Positions 47,169-57,682 of a stretch of DNA of 64,000 nucleotides are shown here, one piece after another. Made by a program: the position numbers and the translations under genes. The stretch comes from Incurvaria masculella (lineage: Eukaryota; Arthropoda; Insecta; Lepidoptera; Incurvariidae). The notes under the pieces are model-generated. The model saw only the letters and a list, made by a program, of their open reading frames with translations. It made no database searches and was not told the DNA's origin. Location: contig OX335653.1 of assembly GCA_946894095.1 (NCBI GenBank), positions 12,281,001 to 12,345,000 on the forward strand, given 5' to 3'. How positions within the stretch are numbered: the stretch's first letter is position 1; every line of letters begins with the position of its first letter.

Positions 47169-47468
47169 AAAAAAACCGGCCAAGTGCGAGTCGGACTCGC
47201 ACATTAAGGGTTCCGTACCATCGTGCAAGATTTAACATAAAAAATCAAGTTTTTTGTATGGGGCCCCCTTTAATTTTTTATATCATTATGTAGCCTATTT
47301 TTTGTTAAAGCGGAAAAATAAATACACACTCTGTGAAAATTTCAGCTGCCTACCTATTACGGTTCATGGGATACAGCCTTGTGACAGACGGACGGACGGA
47401 CGGACTGCGAAGGCTTAGTAATAGGGTTCCGCTTTCACCCTTTGGGTACGGAACGGAACCCTAAAAAT
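47169..47468 (+). repeat. GGTTCCGTACC-type dispersed repeat, full copy
   Basis: Complete plus-strand copy of about 300 bp, from AAAAAACCGGCCAAGTGCGA through GGTTCCGTACCATCGTGCAA, GGTTCATGGGATACAGCC, the (GGAC)n core and CTTAGTAATAGGGTTCCG to GGAACCCTAAAAATG. Confidence 0.8.
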
Positions 47469-47706
47469 GAATTAATAAATAGTTATGTGATCGTTTCAAA
47501 CATAATTTTCATTTATGTTGTGCCAGGTTACAACATCGTCCCCGTTTTACCATCACTTGAAATAAGAGTGATCACCTTTTTATAAGCACAATACAGCAAA
47601 ATTGCACCATGTTTGCAATAACTTCAAGAATCAAAGTTTTCGACAATTACTGGTTGTACAGCCTGCATCAATTATTTCCAGTTAGAGCCGAGACGAATAA
47701 AGTGAT

Positions 47707-48437
47707 TTAAGGTGGCCCAACCCGGCGGGACTAACTCATTCGCGGGGACGGTACAAAACCGTGCTGATGCGCTCTGGGACCTTCTACGTTTCAAAGAAAA
47801 AGACAGGCTCCGTGATGAGGAAGATGCAACATGTCCACAAAAAGAAAATGTGCATAGTTTATGTTTTAGTAAGATTTACGAAAATTTTAATTGCAAAACG
47901 ACTTATAGCTAAAAGTAAACCACGACCGCTGTAGTCAAAAATCTAACAAAAACCAAATAGATTATGCCCCGGTTGCACGAAGGGACGGCCGAGTTAATCA
48001 ATGTTCAAACACGTCACTTTTAGGGATCCGCCTAGAGTTCCTTCCATACTGTCCACACAAAGTGACGTGTTTGATCATACTTTGACGTTGATTTTGATTT
48101 TTTGTCCTTTCGTGCACTCGGCCCTATGAATCTTGATTTAATAAGTGTGATATATAAGAAAGATAGTGTAATGTCTGATGACTAATCTTTTTAAGATGTT
48201 CTTACTTTATCATTGCATAATCCACCTCCAAAGTTATTGTATAAAACGCGCGAAAAATTCGAACTTTCGGACCTTATAACTTAACCAAACACAATTTTAC
48301 AAAGCCAACGGTCATCAGACATCTAGTTCGATCAAATAAAGCAATTTTGAGCAAAATTTGGGATCTCTGACAAGAAATATAGGCGTGATCTTCTTTCCCC
48401 GTTTGTATGGGGAGTTGAGCGGGATGGCTCACCTTAA
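47707..48437 (-). mobile_element. TTAA-flanked MITE, family A, copy 6 (with nested insertion)
   Basis: TTAA at 47707-47710 and 48434-48437 encloses 723 bp oriented like copies 2 and 5. About 158 bp of the excess is a nested MITE at 47967-48124. Confidence 0.8.
47963..48128. mobile_element. small foldback MITE (GGGCCGGTTGCAC-type ends) nested in copy 6
   Basis: CCCCGGTTGCACGAAGGGAC at the left and the reverse of GGGCCGAGTGCACGAAAGG at the right, with internal arms CAAACACGTCACTTTT and its reverse. TATG flanks both sides (47963-47966, 48125-48128). Elements with this end sequence are abundant in Lepidoptera. Confidence 0.65.
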
Positions 48438-49129
48438 GGGTATTCCTTCGTACAATTGTATCGTGTGATCTCTACTTCCCTACTAATATAATACAAAGAC
48501 GAAAGGGTATTTTCAGGTTCGTCACTATTTCACGAAGGAACGAGGCAATAGATCGACGTGATTTTTTCCAAACAGAAAATTTGAGACAAAGGTATACAAA
48601 AGTATATACTGTTCAAAACTACTGCCGCTAGTCTTTGAAATATGTTTCGACCAAAATTTCGCGCAACTTTGATATAGTAAGTAGTCTCAGATTCCTGGCA
48701 ATTGACACAGTGCTCCTCAAAGTGGCACGGCGGCACGACGCCACAGTGCGACGCGCAACGACGCGGCGCGGCGTTGAGCAGCGCGGCACGAGCGAGCACG
48801 AGCCGCGGTGTCGCAAGCGCGAGCGGGGCGCCATAGTCCGCCGCCATCAGGAGCGACCTGTGTCGAACATGCGGACAGTCCAGAAACAGAAGGCCAGTTA
48901 AGGGTATAAGAAGCGTCGCCCCGCTTGTTCTAAAAAATGCCTTGCCCGAACCCCTCATTTCGATCTCAAAGTCTGGCCGTTGTATGGGATAAACTAGCCA
49001 GTCGGGCGAGCGCCGAGCGCTCGCAAGTTGTGCTCGTTCGCGCAGCCGATGCTTTGCTTCCGCTGCTGCTTCACTTCTGCTGCCGCTTCCCCAATGATGC
49101 TACCACCCCGTGCAATGTACTTTAGCTCG
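48438..49129. other. no recognised gene; GC-rich overlapping frames
   Basis: 48620-49125 is GC-rich and open in several frames on both strands (for example 142 codons on the minus strand). The frames are Arg/Ala-rich and featureless, so I attribute them to composition. Confidence 0.3.
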
Positions 49130-49405
49130 TCGTAGGACAGCGAGCATGGGAGAACGGGAGGAGCGATCGAAACTCATTCGTATGTTAGGCACGAGTTAGT
49201 GAAAATCGTCCAACTGTAGTTAGTTCGATTAACGAATTCAGACCGCGCAAAATAGTGTCCTGTGAAGTTCTTACGTGTCGTTGGAAGGTGAGAAAATCAG
49301 CAGCAAGCGAATTCTACTCATACTCGCCAGCGCTACCGCTTTAGTGTGTAAAAGTCGCTGCACCGCTCCCATACAAGCTAGTTTCGGTTTCTACTCCCAA
49401 CCTTC
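49130..49405 (-). repeat. GC-rich dispersed repeat, minus-strand copy
   Basis: On the minus strand this reads GGGAGTAGAAACCGAAACTA, CCAACGACACGTAAGAACTT and CATACGAATGAGTTTCGATC in the same order as 29546-30110, without the AT-rich insertion. The pair establishes a repeat family of at least 275 bp. Confidence 0.6.
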
Positions 49406-50766
49406 TATTCATCCATGCTTCAATGCTCGCTGTTGGCGCGATGCCGGACTTGTGGAGTGAACGCATTCATCCTCGGAGCTGGAATCAGCGGTGCGGTGTG
49501 CACGGGAGTTACGGCCCCGGAGGCGCTACTCGGGCGCGATGCACCGCAGCGACTTTCACTAGTCCGCTTCTCACGGAACAGTGCCGCTCGGCGCGGCGCC
49601 TGCCTCAACACGAGCGCGATGGCTCCCTCCGGCCGGCACTAAACGCTATCATTACCGCGATCGGCAGCCGCTCACTCGCTCGCGGGCCGCGCTCGGCCCT
49701 CGGGCCGTACGGATCGCGACTATTGCAAAAACTGCACCAACGGCTCCTTAATTGTTTTAGCAAAGAGATTCGATGACTAGGCGCTTTGTCTCGGGTACCG
49801 TAATGTCCCAATACGTAGCGCGATGCTGTTGTAGCTAGTGGAAGACAGAGAGCAACTTCATTTCTCTTTTGCAATTGGAATTAAGTCCACACGTACATAC
49901 ACAACATCATGAATCATTTTTATTCATGCATATGATCTCATAAACAATCTTATCAGTTTAAAAAACAGTCAAATTTACAGTAAAATACTAGCTAAATTCT
50001 ATCCAATTAGTAAAAATGAAACATTTTGTAATTACTAAAAATAATCAATTTTATTGACAGAAACTCTGAAAGCGATTTGGCTCTAGATGGGTAAACTTTT
50101 GACCTTGGAGGTTGGCCGTGGTTCAGATTCAAAGTAAAATTTAGGGTCGCCTTCCTTATTTACTAAGTAGTAGGATTCGTTCTGACCGGGTTCGATTTAT
50201 TTCGATGGCCGAAGCGACATTGAAAACTGTCGGGTGTTATCCATCCAGTTCAATGTTGTCATGCATTATTAAATAATATGGCACAGCACCGCATGGCCAT
50301 GTTGCCTGTAGTCATGATAAGACCTAACCAAATCTGAAAAATTAAAATAATCATGTTAACAAACGGTCCAACATTAAAATGATGGAAGATAAGCGCGCTT
50401 AACGAGAAGCCATGTTAACCTCGGTCAATAAAAAAATGCTCTGTACTAAAGAAAGCCCGATACGGACACGACCAATTTTCCCAACAGCATCTCACATGTC
50501 CGCCTATGCACCGGCTCCGGCGCACTCTCGCACTGGCAAAACCTACAATCTCGGCTCGTCCGACCGCAAAAGACCACTTCGGCATTGTTCGTCAAGTCCG
50601 TACTTTCGATGCGTTTTACGACGGGGAGCCGCCGCCGATTGTGCGCCGCCGCGCAGTCGAGCCACCGAGTTACACGGCGCAGCTTTCACGCAAATATACT
50701 TTTAGTGCCGTATACGCAATTACGGAAGGAGATAATTTTAGCAAAGTGCCGCTCATTCATGTATTC
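49406..50766. other. no recognised gene; GC-rich frames and a SINE fragment
   Basis: 49420-49780 is GC-rich with mutually overlapping frames and no domain. 50180-50265 (plus) matches the SINE body (TTCGATGGCCGAAGCGACAT, TATCCATCCAGTTCAATGT). Frames at 50412-50835 overlap in three phases. The one from 50506 (109 codons) is the most protein-like but unassignable. Confidence 0.3.
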
Positions 50767-50980
50767 GATGTCAAAGAAAGTATTGGTTCCGAGATTTCAT
50801 TGATGTCTTTTGAAATTATCTTTGAGAGCTACTAGTTTGCCTCAGACTTCGATCTGATCTGATGATGCGATCAGATGTCAAAGAAAGTATTGGTTCCGAG
50901 ATTTCATTGATGTCTTTTGAAATTATCTTTGAGAGCTACTAGTTTGCCTCAGACTTCGATCTGATCTGATGATGCGATCA
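50767..50980. repeat. exact 107-bp tandem duplication
   Basis: 50767-50873 and 50874-50980 appear identical base for base, each starting GATGTCAAAGAAAGTATTGG and ending GATGATGCGATCA. This is either a very recent duplication or an assembly artefact. Confidence 0.85.
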
Positions 50981-52619
50981 GGGCCAACAGTGCTTTCAGT
51001 GCCTATCTTAGATAATGAAAGTTCACTGCCATAATGGTAATTTAATCGACAGAAAACACGCAAGTACCAAACGACTATTCCATCACCTCAAGGGCAATGC
51101 TCCTTGACTTTCAAGCAGACAACAGAAATTCTATTATCAGCGAGCATGCAATAAAGCGATACCAGCACGAGACCATAAAAGTAATGCGGCAATAATGTTG
51201 GTAAACTAAGGCCTAGTAGGACACTAACCACCCACCCGCAGGTGGATCCAGTCAGCCAATAAACTGGAGTGTATATTGTCCTGACTTTAAAGAGTAGAAC
51301 CGTTACCTTGACATCAGTTCCTACGGAAATATTCAACAGTCTCCATTCGGAACGATAAATAACCATTAAATGTTATTGCTCTGGGTGACTGACAGAGATA
51401 TGACGCATTTATTGCATTTATTTGATCTACCTCATCACTATACACAATAAAATCAAACGCGTGGCGTCTGTCTGTTCTATTATAACTTGAGAACGTCTTA
51501 CCCAATTTTGATGGTGTTTGCATCTTACTTCTTCACATTACTATTGAAGGATCCCAAGTAGTATAAGGTCTTTTAAGAACAGGTGTATTTTTTTAACAGT
51601 CATCATGCAACTGTCACTACGAAGACATTTTACATGCAAAAACTAGATTTCCGATATGGATCGATAAACACCGAAACCATTCACCACTTTTGTAGAGATA
51701 ATTCACTGCAGATATTGTGAAAATATTTCAAAGACAGTTCGCAAAGTTTCTATAAGCGACTGCTTGGATAGCTAGATAGATTGGACATTCAATCAACACA
51801 TTCTAAAGTATTGGGCTCATTAATAATGTGAAGACTTCCAACTCGTACTTTTTCGGGCAGCAGTGATACAGATACAGCTATACCGACCGATAAACGTTTA
51901 TCCTTCTCCTTTCCGCTCGCGCGAAAAGCAAAACAAAAACACAGTTATCAAATAACAAAAAGAGGTTCCCGTGATATTGGCCATTTATGAAGAGCTTTTC
52001 AGTACGAAAATTGTGAATGATATCCGTGTGTTTGCATATCTGAAGACCACTATTTTACTGTTATCGCAATTGAGGTTGCATGTAGACTTTTAAAAAGTGA
52101 CACCTCTTCTTAAAAAAAAACCCATATTTACGACGTTTTATTTGAATTTGGTGGAGATGAAGTTCGCTTGAAAAGTGGACTCATAACTCATTAACAAAAT
52201 ACGAATGGTTACGATACCTAGAAGTAGGTCGTACGGCATTTGCTCGTTACGGAACGCTAAGTCGATGGGATCAGGACAGGCCCTCGGTTAGGTGCTCGCA
52301 ATTTAGAAAGGAGCGGCTGGCGACTGGTGTGGGAGCAGGTACATCTCGCGCCTCATAACCAGTCTGTACACTCACAAACGTAATTGAGGTTCAGGAGATG
52401 GTGTTTTATGTAAACATTTTTTATTAATCCGGTATGGGCGGCTGTGCCGAGAGACCAAACGTCCTCAGAAAAACCAAATCCACCACACCTCGCGAAACCA
52501 TGCGCAGCGAGGCGTTATGCCAGCGGATTTGCAGACTATTGCAGAACTATCGAACTTGTTTACATTGCGTTAGAAAACTTCCAAGTTGTAGTATGAGGAA
52601 AGGCACTGGCAGTGGCAAG
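50981..52619. other. no recognised gene or repeat
   Basis: AT-rich, short frames only. Nothing supported. Confidence 0.3.
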
Positions 52620-52770
52620 GCAGTGGACTGGACATGGATGGCTTATACCAAAAATACTGTCATGATATTAGACCACCACACACGGGAACTAGGTGCCATG
52701 ACAGGACCCTCTTTATATTGCACGACTACGTAGAACTGGATGGAAAATACGATACGTTCTCATTGCTGAT
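52620..52770 (-). mobile_element. SINE 3' body fragment
   Basis: GACATGGATGGCTTATACCA, AACTAGGTGCCATGACAGGA and GAACTGGATGGAAAATACGA match the 3' body of the SINE at 53164-53300 in order. The head is absent. Confidence 0.6.
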
Positions 52771-53163
52771 TCGGACGAATCCCAGTCACATGCAAGAGAA
52801 TAAATAAATACAATGGGTGGTCCCATTGCATTATTTTTACGTCGGAACCCACGCAGCCCGCAGGCCGGTAGTATCGTCAATTTTATTAATTTCATCGACC
52901 TTTACTTTATTTATAGCTTCCGTCTGGAAATTAATTACAATAAGGGAAATTGCAGCCATGGAAGCAACGGTACAACTTGTGACCACCGACGGTGGCAACT
53001 TGGCAGTGTGTCAACTTTTTTACACGGTTTTCATTAGTTTCACTATAAAAGTGAAGATGGTGCTGGGGTCTGCCTTTCTAATAAACTATTTTTACCTGAT
53101 CCTTGGAATTTATGTATATTGACTTAAATGTATGAACGTTAGGGTTTTTTATGTTTTTTTTTT

Positions 53164-53536
53164 TATGTGACTGGACATGATGGCTAATACCACACCTTCT
53201 GTCATGGTATTAGCCCAACACACCACATGGGAACTAGGTGCGATGCCAGGACCTTCCTTATATTGCTCGGCTACATTGAACTGGATGGAAAACACGGACA
53301 ATTTTCATTGCCGCTTCGACCATCGTTCATTCAATGCGATGGTACCAACCCGGGCGGGATTAACCCTACCACCTAGTAAGTAAGGAAGGGGACCTACAGT
53401 TTAACGTGGAATCCGAACCACGGCCAGCCTCTCTCAACGGTCTAATGGTCACCCATCCAAGACCAGACCGGACCCAGCATTGCTTAACTTCGGAGAGCGA
53501 TCGCCGAAGTGTCGCGCCACTGGGCCACTGAGGCTG
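53164..53536 (-). mobile_element. SINE with 5S rRNA-like head
   Basis: On the minus strand the head reads CCGAAGTTAAGCAATGCTGG and, further on, CTTGGATGGGTGACC. These correspond to the internal promoter region of 5S rRNA (box A GAAGTTAAGC, box C TGGATGGGTGACC). It is preceded by TGGCCCAGTGG, which also fits a tRNA box A. The body is the one shared with the tRNA-headed copy at 8127-8503. The union of a 5S-type head with this body puts it among SINE3-like elements. Confidence 0.7.
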
Positions 53537-53544
53537 ACGATAAC

Positions 53545-53720
53545 CATAGGCTTACGAACTTTCAAGGGGGCCCTGAATACCATACTGGCCGGCCAGGTGC
53601 TTCTTTACACCTTGAAGTTTGAATGTTAGAAGGACCACAGCTTGCTCTTTGGGGGAAATACCTAGGCAACGAGCTCATTCCTTAGTTTACTACAGATTAA
53701 AGATCTAGAGGATCTGTTGG
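53545..53720 (-). pseudogene. 3' coding remnant of a LINE
   Basis: CTGGCCGGCCAGGTGCTTCT, CACCTTGAAGTTTGAA and TTTGGGGGAAATACC in plus orientation are the reverse of the LINE C-terminal coding stretch at 45165-45260. It lies directly upstream of the SINE on the same strand. Confidence 0.5.
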
Positions 53721-54454
53721 TTGTATCACCTGATCGCTCCGCCGTGAGCAATAGTAAAAGGGTACATGCGTTATGCAGCTCCAAAAGTCATTCTCCATGG
53801 TAGGGAAAATCTTGTTCTGCTTAAATATAGAATCCCCGAAGAAACACGCCAAGTACTGCATGCACACGTATGCCTACAGTAACAGGTCAATACGAATCAT
53901 TGACCTTTCGACGGCGAATCTTCGAGTAGACTCGAAACCGTCGCACACCTGTCGCGACGGCTGTACTCGAAGCCGGAGCTTTTGGCCGAGATCGTCCGCT
54001 CCCAAGGCTGCCGCGCCGCCGCCGCCGCGCCGAGAGAAGGGAAGACAGCCTTGCGCAACCGACCAGACCCTGCAGCTCCGGCGCGACCTCGGATCTCCGT
54101 CCGCGCTCGACGCCGCACGCGTGACCCGTTCGACGCTTTGAAAGAGTGTCGCGTCGCGGTGCGGTCGTAAAAAGCTTTGGCTCGCGTTTTGCATGTCCGG
54201 ATTTCAAATATGTATGCCTCAATTCGAGGACTACAACATTCTTGTTGCCTACTTTAATATATTTATCATTATAAATGTGCAATGTAAAAGAACAAATATT
54301 GTTTGGAATGTTAACATTAAATAGTCACACGCAGACAAACAGAAAGGTTTCGCGTGTACAGCATAATGTAATCATGTATGTTTCTAAAATATGAAAATAA
54401 ACGCCACAAAATAGTTTTGTGGCAATAAACTGAAAAAAAAGAACATTCTTCACT
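53721..54454. other. no recognised gene; GC-rich overlapping frames
   Basis: 53930-54180 is GC-rich, with Ala/Arg-rich frames open in at least four phases (up to 131 codons on the minus strand). None carries a domain. The remainder is AT-rich. Confidence 0.3.
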
Positions 54455-54582
54455 CGCCGGGTGAACAGGCGAGTGAGTGATTAGATCTGACATTTAGTTG
54501 CATTTCGAGCCATCCTAACCAGATGTGATCATTCACTTGCATGTTCACCCCCCTAGTGAATTTATCATGGTAACCCCTCTGG
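54455..54582. mobile_element. short copy of the ACCATGGTAAAT-end MITE
   Basis: CGCCGGGTGAACAGGCGAGT, TGACATTTAGTTGCATTTCG and TTCACCCCCCTAGTGAATTT followed by ATCATGGTAACC are shared with the ends of 46003-46345. The foldback in the middle of that copy is absent here. Confidence 0.5.
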
Positions 54583-54596
54583 TGCCTAAGAAATCA

Positions 54597-54967
54597 ACAA
54601 ATATTCCCTCCTCAATTTTTTCTTTGAAGTCGGTTACTTTTTTGTTAAAAGTTTTTTTATTTGTTTATTTTTAGTGAATTTGTACTCGTCCTTTCCAATA
54701 AAAAAAGAATCATCGAAATCGGTTGAGTTTTTCGTCCATTTTTCGCGCACCTATTTAATACAAATTAAGACTTTTATGATTTTCTCATGGATATCATTGT
54801 CAGAACTAAACCAAATTAAAATGGGACCACATGGGAAGCACCAACTTTCAATTAAAAAAATAATCATCAAAATCAGTTCACCCAGGCAAAAGTTATGAGG
54901 TAACAAACATAAAAAAAACATACAGACGAATTGAGAACCTCCTCCTTTTTTGAAGTCGGTTAAAAAA
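54597..54967 (-). repeat. GACTTCAAAAAAGGAGGAGG-type dispersed repeat
   Basis: The right end GAACCTCCTCCTTTTTTGAA followed by GTCGGTTAAAAA, with GAAATCGGTTGAG and AAAATCAGTTCACCCAGGCA inside, matches a repeat very common in lepidopteran introns. A 74-codon frame within it is not a gene. Confidence 0.6.
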
Positions 54968-56122
54968 TAGTCTATACCAGTGCAATTAATGTGTGAATAA
55001 ATTACAAGGATGTTTAGTTAAAAAAACTACAAATAATTAAGAGCGGGCAGATAACCCTTCAAATATGTGTATACATTTCTGGCTCACATGCATATATACC
55101 AACACGCCGGCGGAGGGGTAGTAGTACAGATCTATAGTCGAGCCGTTCTAAGAAGCGTTTTTTGACACAGCCGTGTGGAAGGGTAGTTAACAATAATTAT
55201 GGAACAGATCAATTTTCTCCACGTTATATATGTTTCAAACCAGATAATAACTACTTCCTGAAGTGTTTTTTTTTATTATGACTTTAGATTATTGTTTCTT
55301 GGATATTGTGTTAATTCATTACCAAGCAATGCACGAATTTATATAATTATGAACAAAATAATGGTACAGTGTCAACACTGGGAGTAAATTTAAATAGGGA
55401 CGTGAACCTGAGAAATAATATCGACAATTTAAGTTTTCATATTTTTTTATTCAAAACTATTACTTATATGTTTTTAAAATGGGAAGTTCATCTAGCTTTT
55501 TCTAGTCAGTCAAATTAAAACCACCGAAGAAGAAAGTTTAATCAGTCGAAGTAAACTGACAAAAGCTAACGTTCTTAGCCTAGATCTAAATTTTGTCCAT
55601 TTTAATTTACTGTAAAAGGTTAGATGTGTTAAATGTAATGTCAGCTGATAGTAAGATTCTTACTGGAAATACTATAGGTCTGGCAAATGTCAATCCACGA
55701 TATTTGCGATGCCGCACGTTAAATATTTCCATTTTGGATGGTTAGGTCTTTTTCGGTTCGGACTACTGTTTTTCGACTTTAAAAAGTCGTCCTCACCACC
55801 CCTACAGACGACCTGCCTGCAGTAGCAGTCAACGTAATGATATCACGGCCAAGAGGCAAACGCCAAATGCCGAAAACAACAATGCGATTTCTCAGCGTCA
55901 ATTTCTACTCATTAAAATGTATTTGGAGGACGATGCTTTTTAAAATGTACAGCAAAATGTTATCAAATTGTTTGCTTCAAATATGTTAAGATTAATGTTT
56001 GCACCAATATTCCATTAAAAGCTGTACATGTGCAAAAATGCTTGTTCCGTGCACCTTCCGGAATCAGATCGTCAACTATCAATCTGTAAGAATGTGCTTT
56101 TTTATTTAGAGAATGACACTCA

Positions 56123-57413
56123 TATTAGGTTGGGGAAAAAGTATCTTCGCATTTTTTAAGAAAATTCAAAACATTTTTTAATATGGTTTATTTACATTTA
56201 ACTAAAGCATGTAGGTACCTACCATTTTGTTCGATAACTTTTTGCCATCTTGTAGGTAGGGACATGATCCCATTGCTATAGAAATATTGGGACTTCTGAT
56301 CAATATACCGCGACAAGTGGTTTTGGCAGTCCTCTCGTGATGTTAACCTGACACTGCCTAAAGAATTCTGAAGAGACCTAAACAGGTGGAAATCTGAAGG
56401 TGCAAGGTCAGGACTATACGGCGGATGCATTAACACCTCCCAGCCAAACTCTCTTAGTTTTTGCTGAGTGGCTAAAGATGTGTGAGGTCTAGCGTTATCA
56501 TGATGAAAAACCACACCCCTTCTGTTGATTAATTCCGGCCGCTTTTTCTCAACTTCTTGCTTTAATCTCATCAGTTGTTCGCAGTAGAGTTCAGAATCGA
56601 TGGTCCTGCCTGGTGGTAACAGCTCATAATGAATAATGCCCTTCCAATCCCACCACACACACAGCATCACCTTGTTGCGAGTTAACCCGGGTTTCGCCAC
56701 AGTCTGTGAAGCTTGACCGGCCTTTGACCACGACCTTTTTCGCACGTTCTTGTCGTACGTGATCCACTTTTCATCACCAGTTATCAGCTTCTTCAAAAAT
56801 GGTTCGGTTTCATTACGTCGTAATAAAGAATCACAAATGAGTACACGGTTCATTAGGTTTCTTTCAGTGAGCTCGTGAGGTACCCAAATATCGAGCTTTT
56901 TTGTGTACCCAGTTTTTTTCAAATGCGCCAAAACTGTTTTGTGGTCAATTCCTAGTTCTTCAGCTACGTCGTAAGTACTGATATGCCGATCTTGCTCCAC
57001 TTTTTCAAAAATGGCATCCATTTTATCCGTAATAGGGCGACCAGAGCGACGTGCATCTTTGACATCAAAATTTCCGGATTGAAAACGCTTAAACCAAATT
57101 TGTGCTACTCTCACAGACACTGCACTAGGTCCATAAACATCGCAAATTTTTTTCGCGGCTTGCGTTGCATTTTTACCTTTTTTGTAGTAAAATTTTAAAA
57201 TGTATCGAATTTCTTCATTAGATTCACTCATTTTGACAGTACGAAAAACAAATGAGAATCACACATTTTCCTAATTTGAATTTGGAATTATGTTCTTTAA
57301 AATTTAAACTTTCAATGATACCAAAACCAGCCAGATACAAATAGTATAGCCAAAGAGATTTTATTACAAGTTCATACATACTATAATGCGAAGACTTTTT
57401 CCCCCACCTATTA
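56123..57413 (-). mobile_element. mariner transposon, complete
   Basis: 1287 bp (56125-57411) with TA on both sides (56123-56124 and 57412-57413). The left end TTAGGTTGGGGAAAAAGT and the right end, in reverse ATAGGTGGGGGAAAAAGT, continue into CTTCGCATT, so the inverted ends are about 28 bp with a two-base indel. Size, ends and TA target are exactly those of mariner. It carries one intact transposase on the minus strand. Confidence 0.9.
56188..57231 (-). CDS. mariner transposase (DD34D), intact
   Basis: A full-length 347-codon frame, the normal mariner size. The N-terminal helix-turn-helix DNA-binding region covers about residues 5-110 and contains GRPITDK. Next come the WVPHEL motif (116-121), the catalytic Asp153 in TGDEKW, Asp245 in HHDNARPH, and Asp280 in YSPDLAPSD. 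There are 34 residues between the last two Asp, giving DD34D. The enzyme cuts and pastes the element at TA sites in the nucleus. All key residues are present, with no stops or frameshifts. The sequence resembles the cecropia/mellifera-type mariners more than Mos1, judged by eye. It is possibly still active, although the two ends differ by an indel. Confidence 0.92.
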   Translation of the reverse strand: MSESNEEIRYILKFYYKKGKNATQAAKKICDVYGPSAVSVRVAQIWFKRFQSGNFDVKDARRSGRPITDKMDAIFEKVEQDRHISTYDVAEELGIDHKTVLAHLKKTGYTKKLDIWVPHELTERNLMNRVLICDSLLRRNETEPFLKKLITGDEKWITYDKNVRKRSWSKAGQASQTVAKPGLTRNKVMLCVWWDWKGIIHYELLPPGRTIDSELYCEQLMRLKQEVEKKRPELINRRGVVFHHDNARPHTSLATQQKLREFGWEVLMHPPYSPDLAPSDFHLFRSLQNSLGSVRLTSREDCQNHLSRYIDQKSQYFYSNGIMSLPTRWQKVIEQNGRYLHALVKCK

Positions 57414-57682
57414 TTATTGCCTATTATTAGGTTTTGCCTGTACTTATTCAAATGTTATCGATATTAAAGTAAAACTCTGGTTTTTACCCTTCCCTATTCC
57501 TCAGCTGTCAAAAAACGCTTCTTAAAACGGCTCGACTATACACTGTACGATCCCAGCTGTGCTGCCTTTATTGTCATAATTGTTCATACATGACATACGA
57601 TTACGGGTCCTATGCATGTATCTGACTTTTTCAGTTCTTCATCAATTATTTTACAACTTAGGAATACGCGTGTATTAAGTGT

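Larger units (their letters stand above)
55125..57547. mobile_element. Tc1/mariner-type element interrupted by an intact mariner
   Basis: The left end from 55127 (CAGATCTATAGTCGAGCCGT, TCTAAGAAGCGTTTTTTGAC) and the right end to 57545 are reverse complements over at least 60 bp. TA flanks both sides (55125-55126, 57546-57547). Without the mariner and its duplicated TA the element would be about 1.13 kb. No transposase of its own is visible in the remaining AT-rich interior. Inference: a non-autonomous or decayed Tc1-like transposon. Confidence 0.65.

Noticed and set aside
48530..48958. 142-codon minus frame
   Set aside because: GC-rich region with frames on both strands, Arg/Ala-rich and without motifs.
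49423..49776. 117-codon plus frame
   Set aside because: Overlaps three other frames in a GC-rich block; no domain or splice evidence.
53440..53536. 5S rRNA gene
   Set aside because: Only the internal promoter part is present, fused to a SINE body; the full 5S sequence is not there.
53887..54282. 131-codon minus frame rich in Arg and Ala
   Set aside because: At least four overlapping frames in the same GC-rich interval; no recognisable domain.
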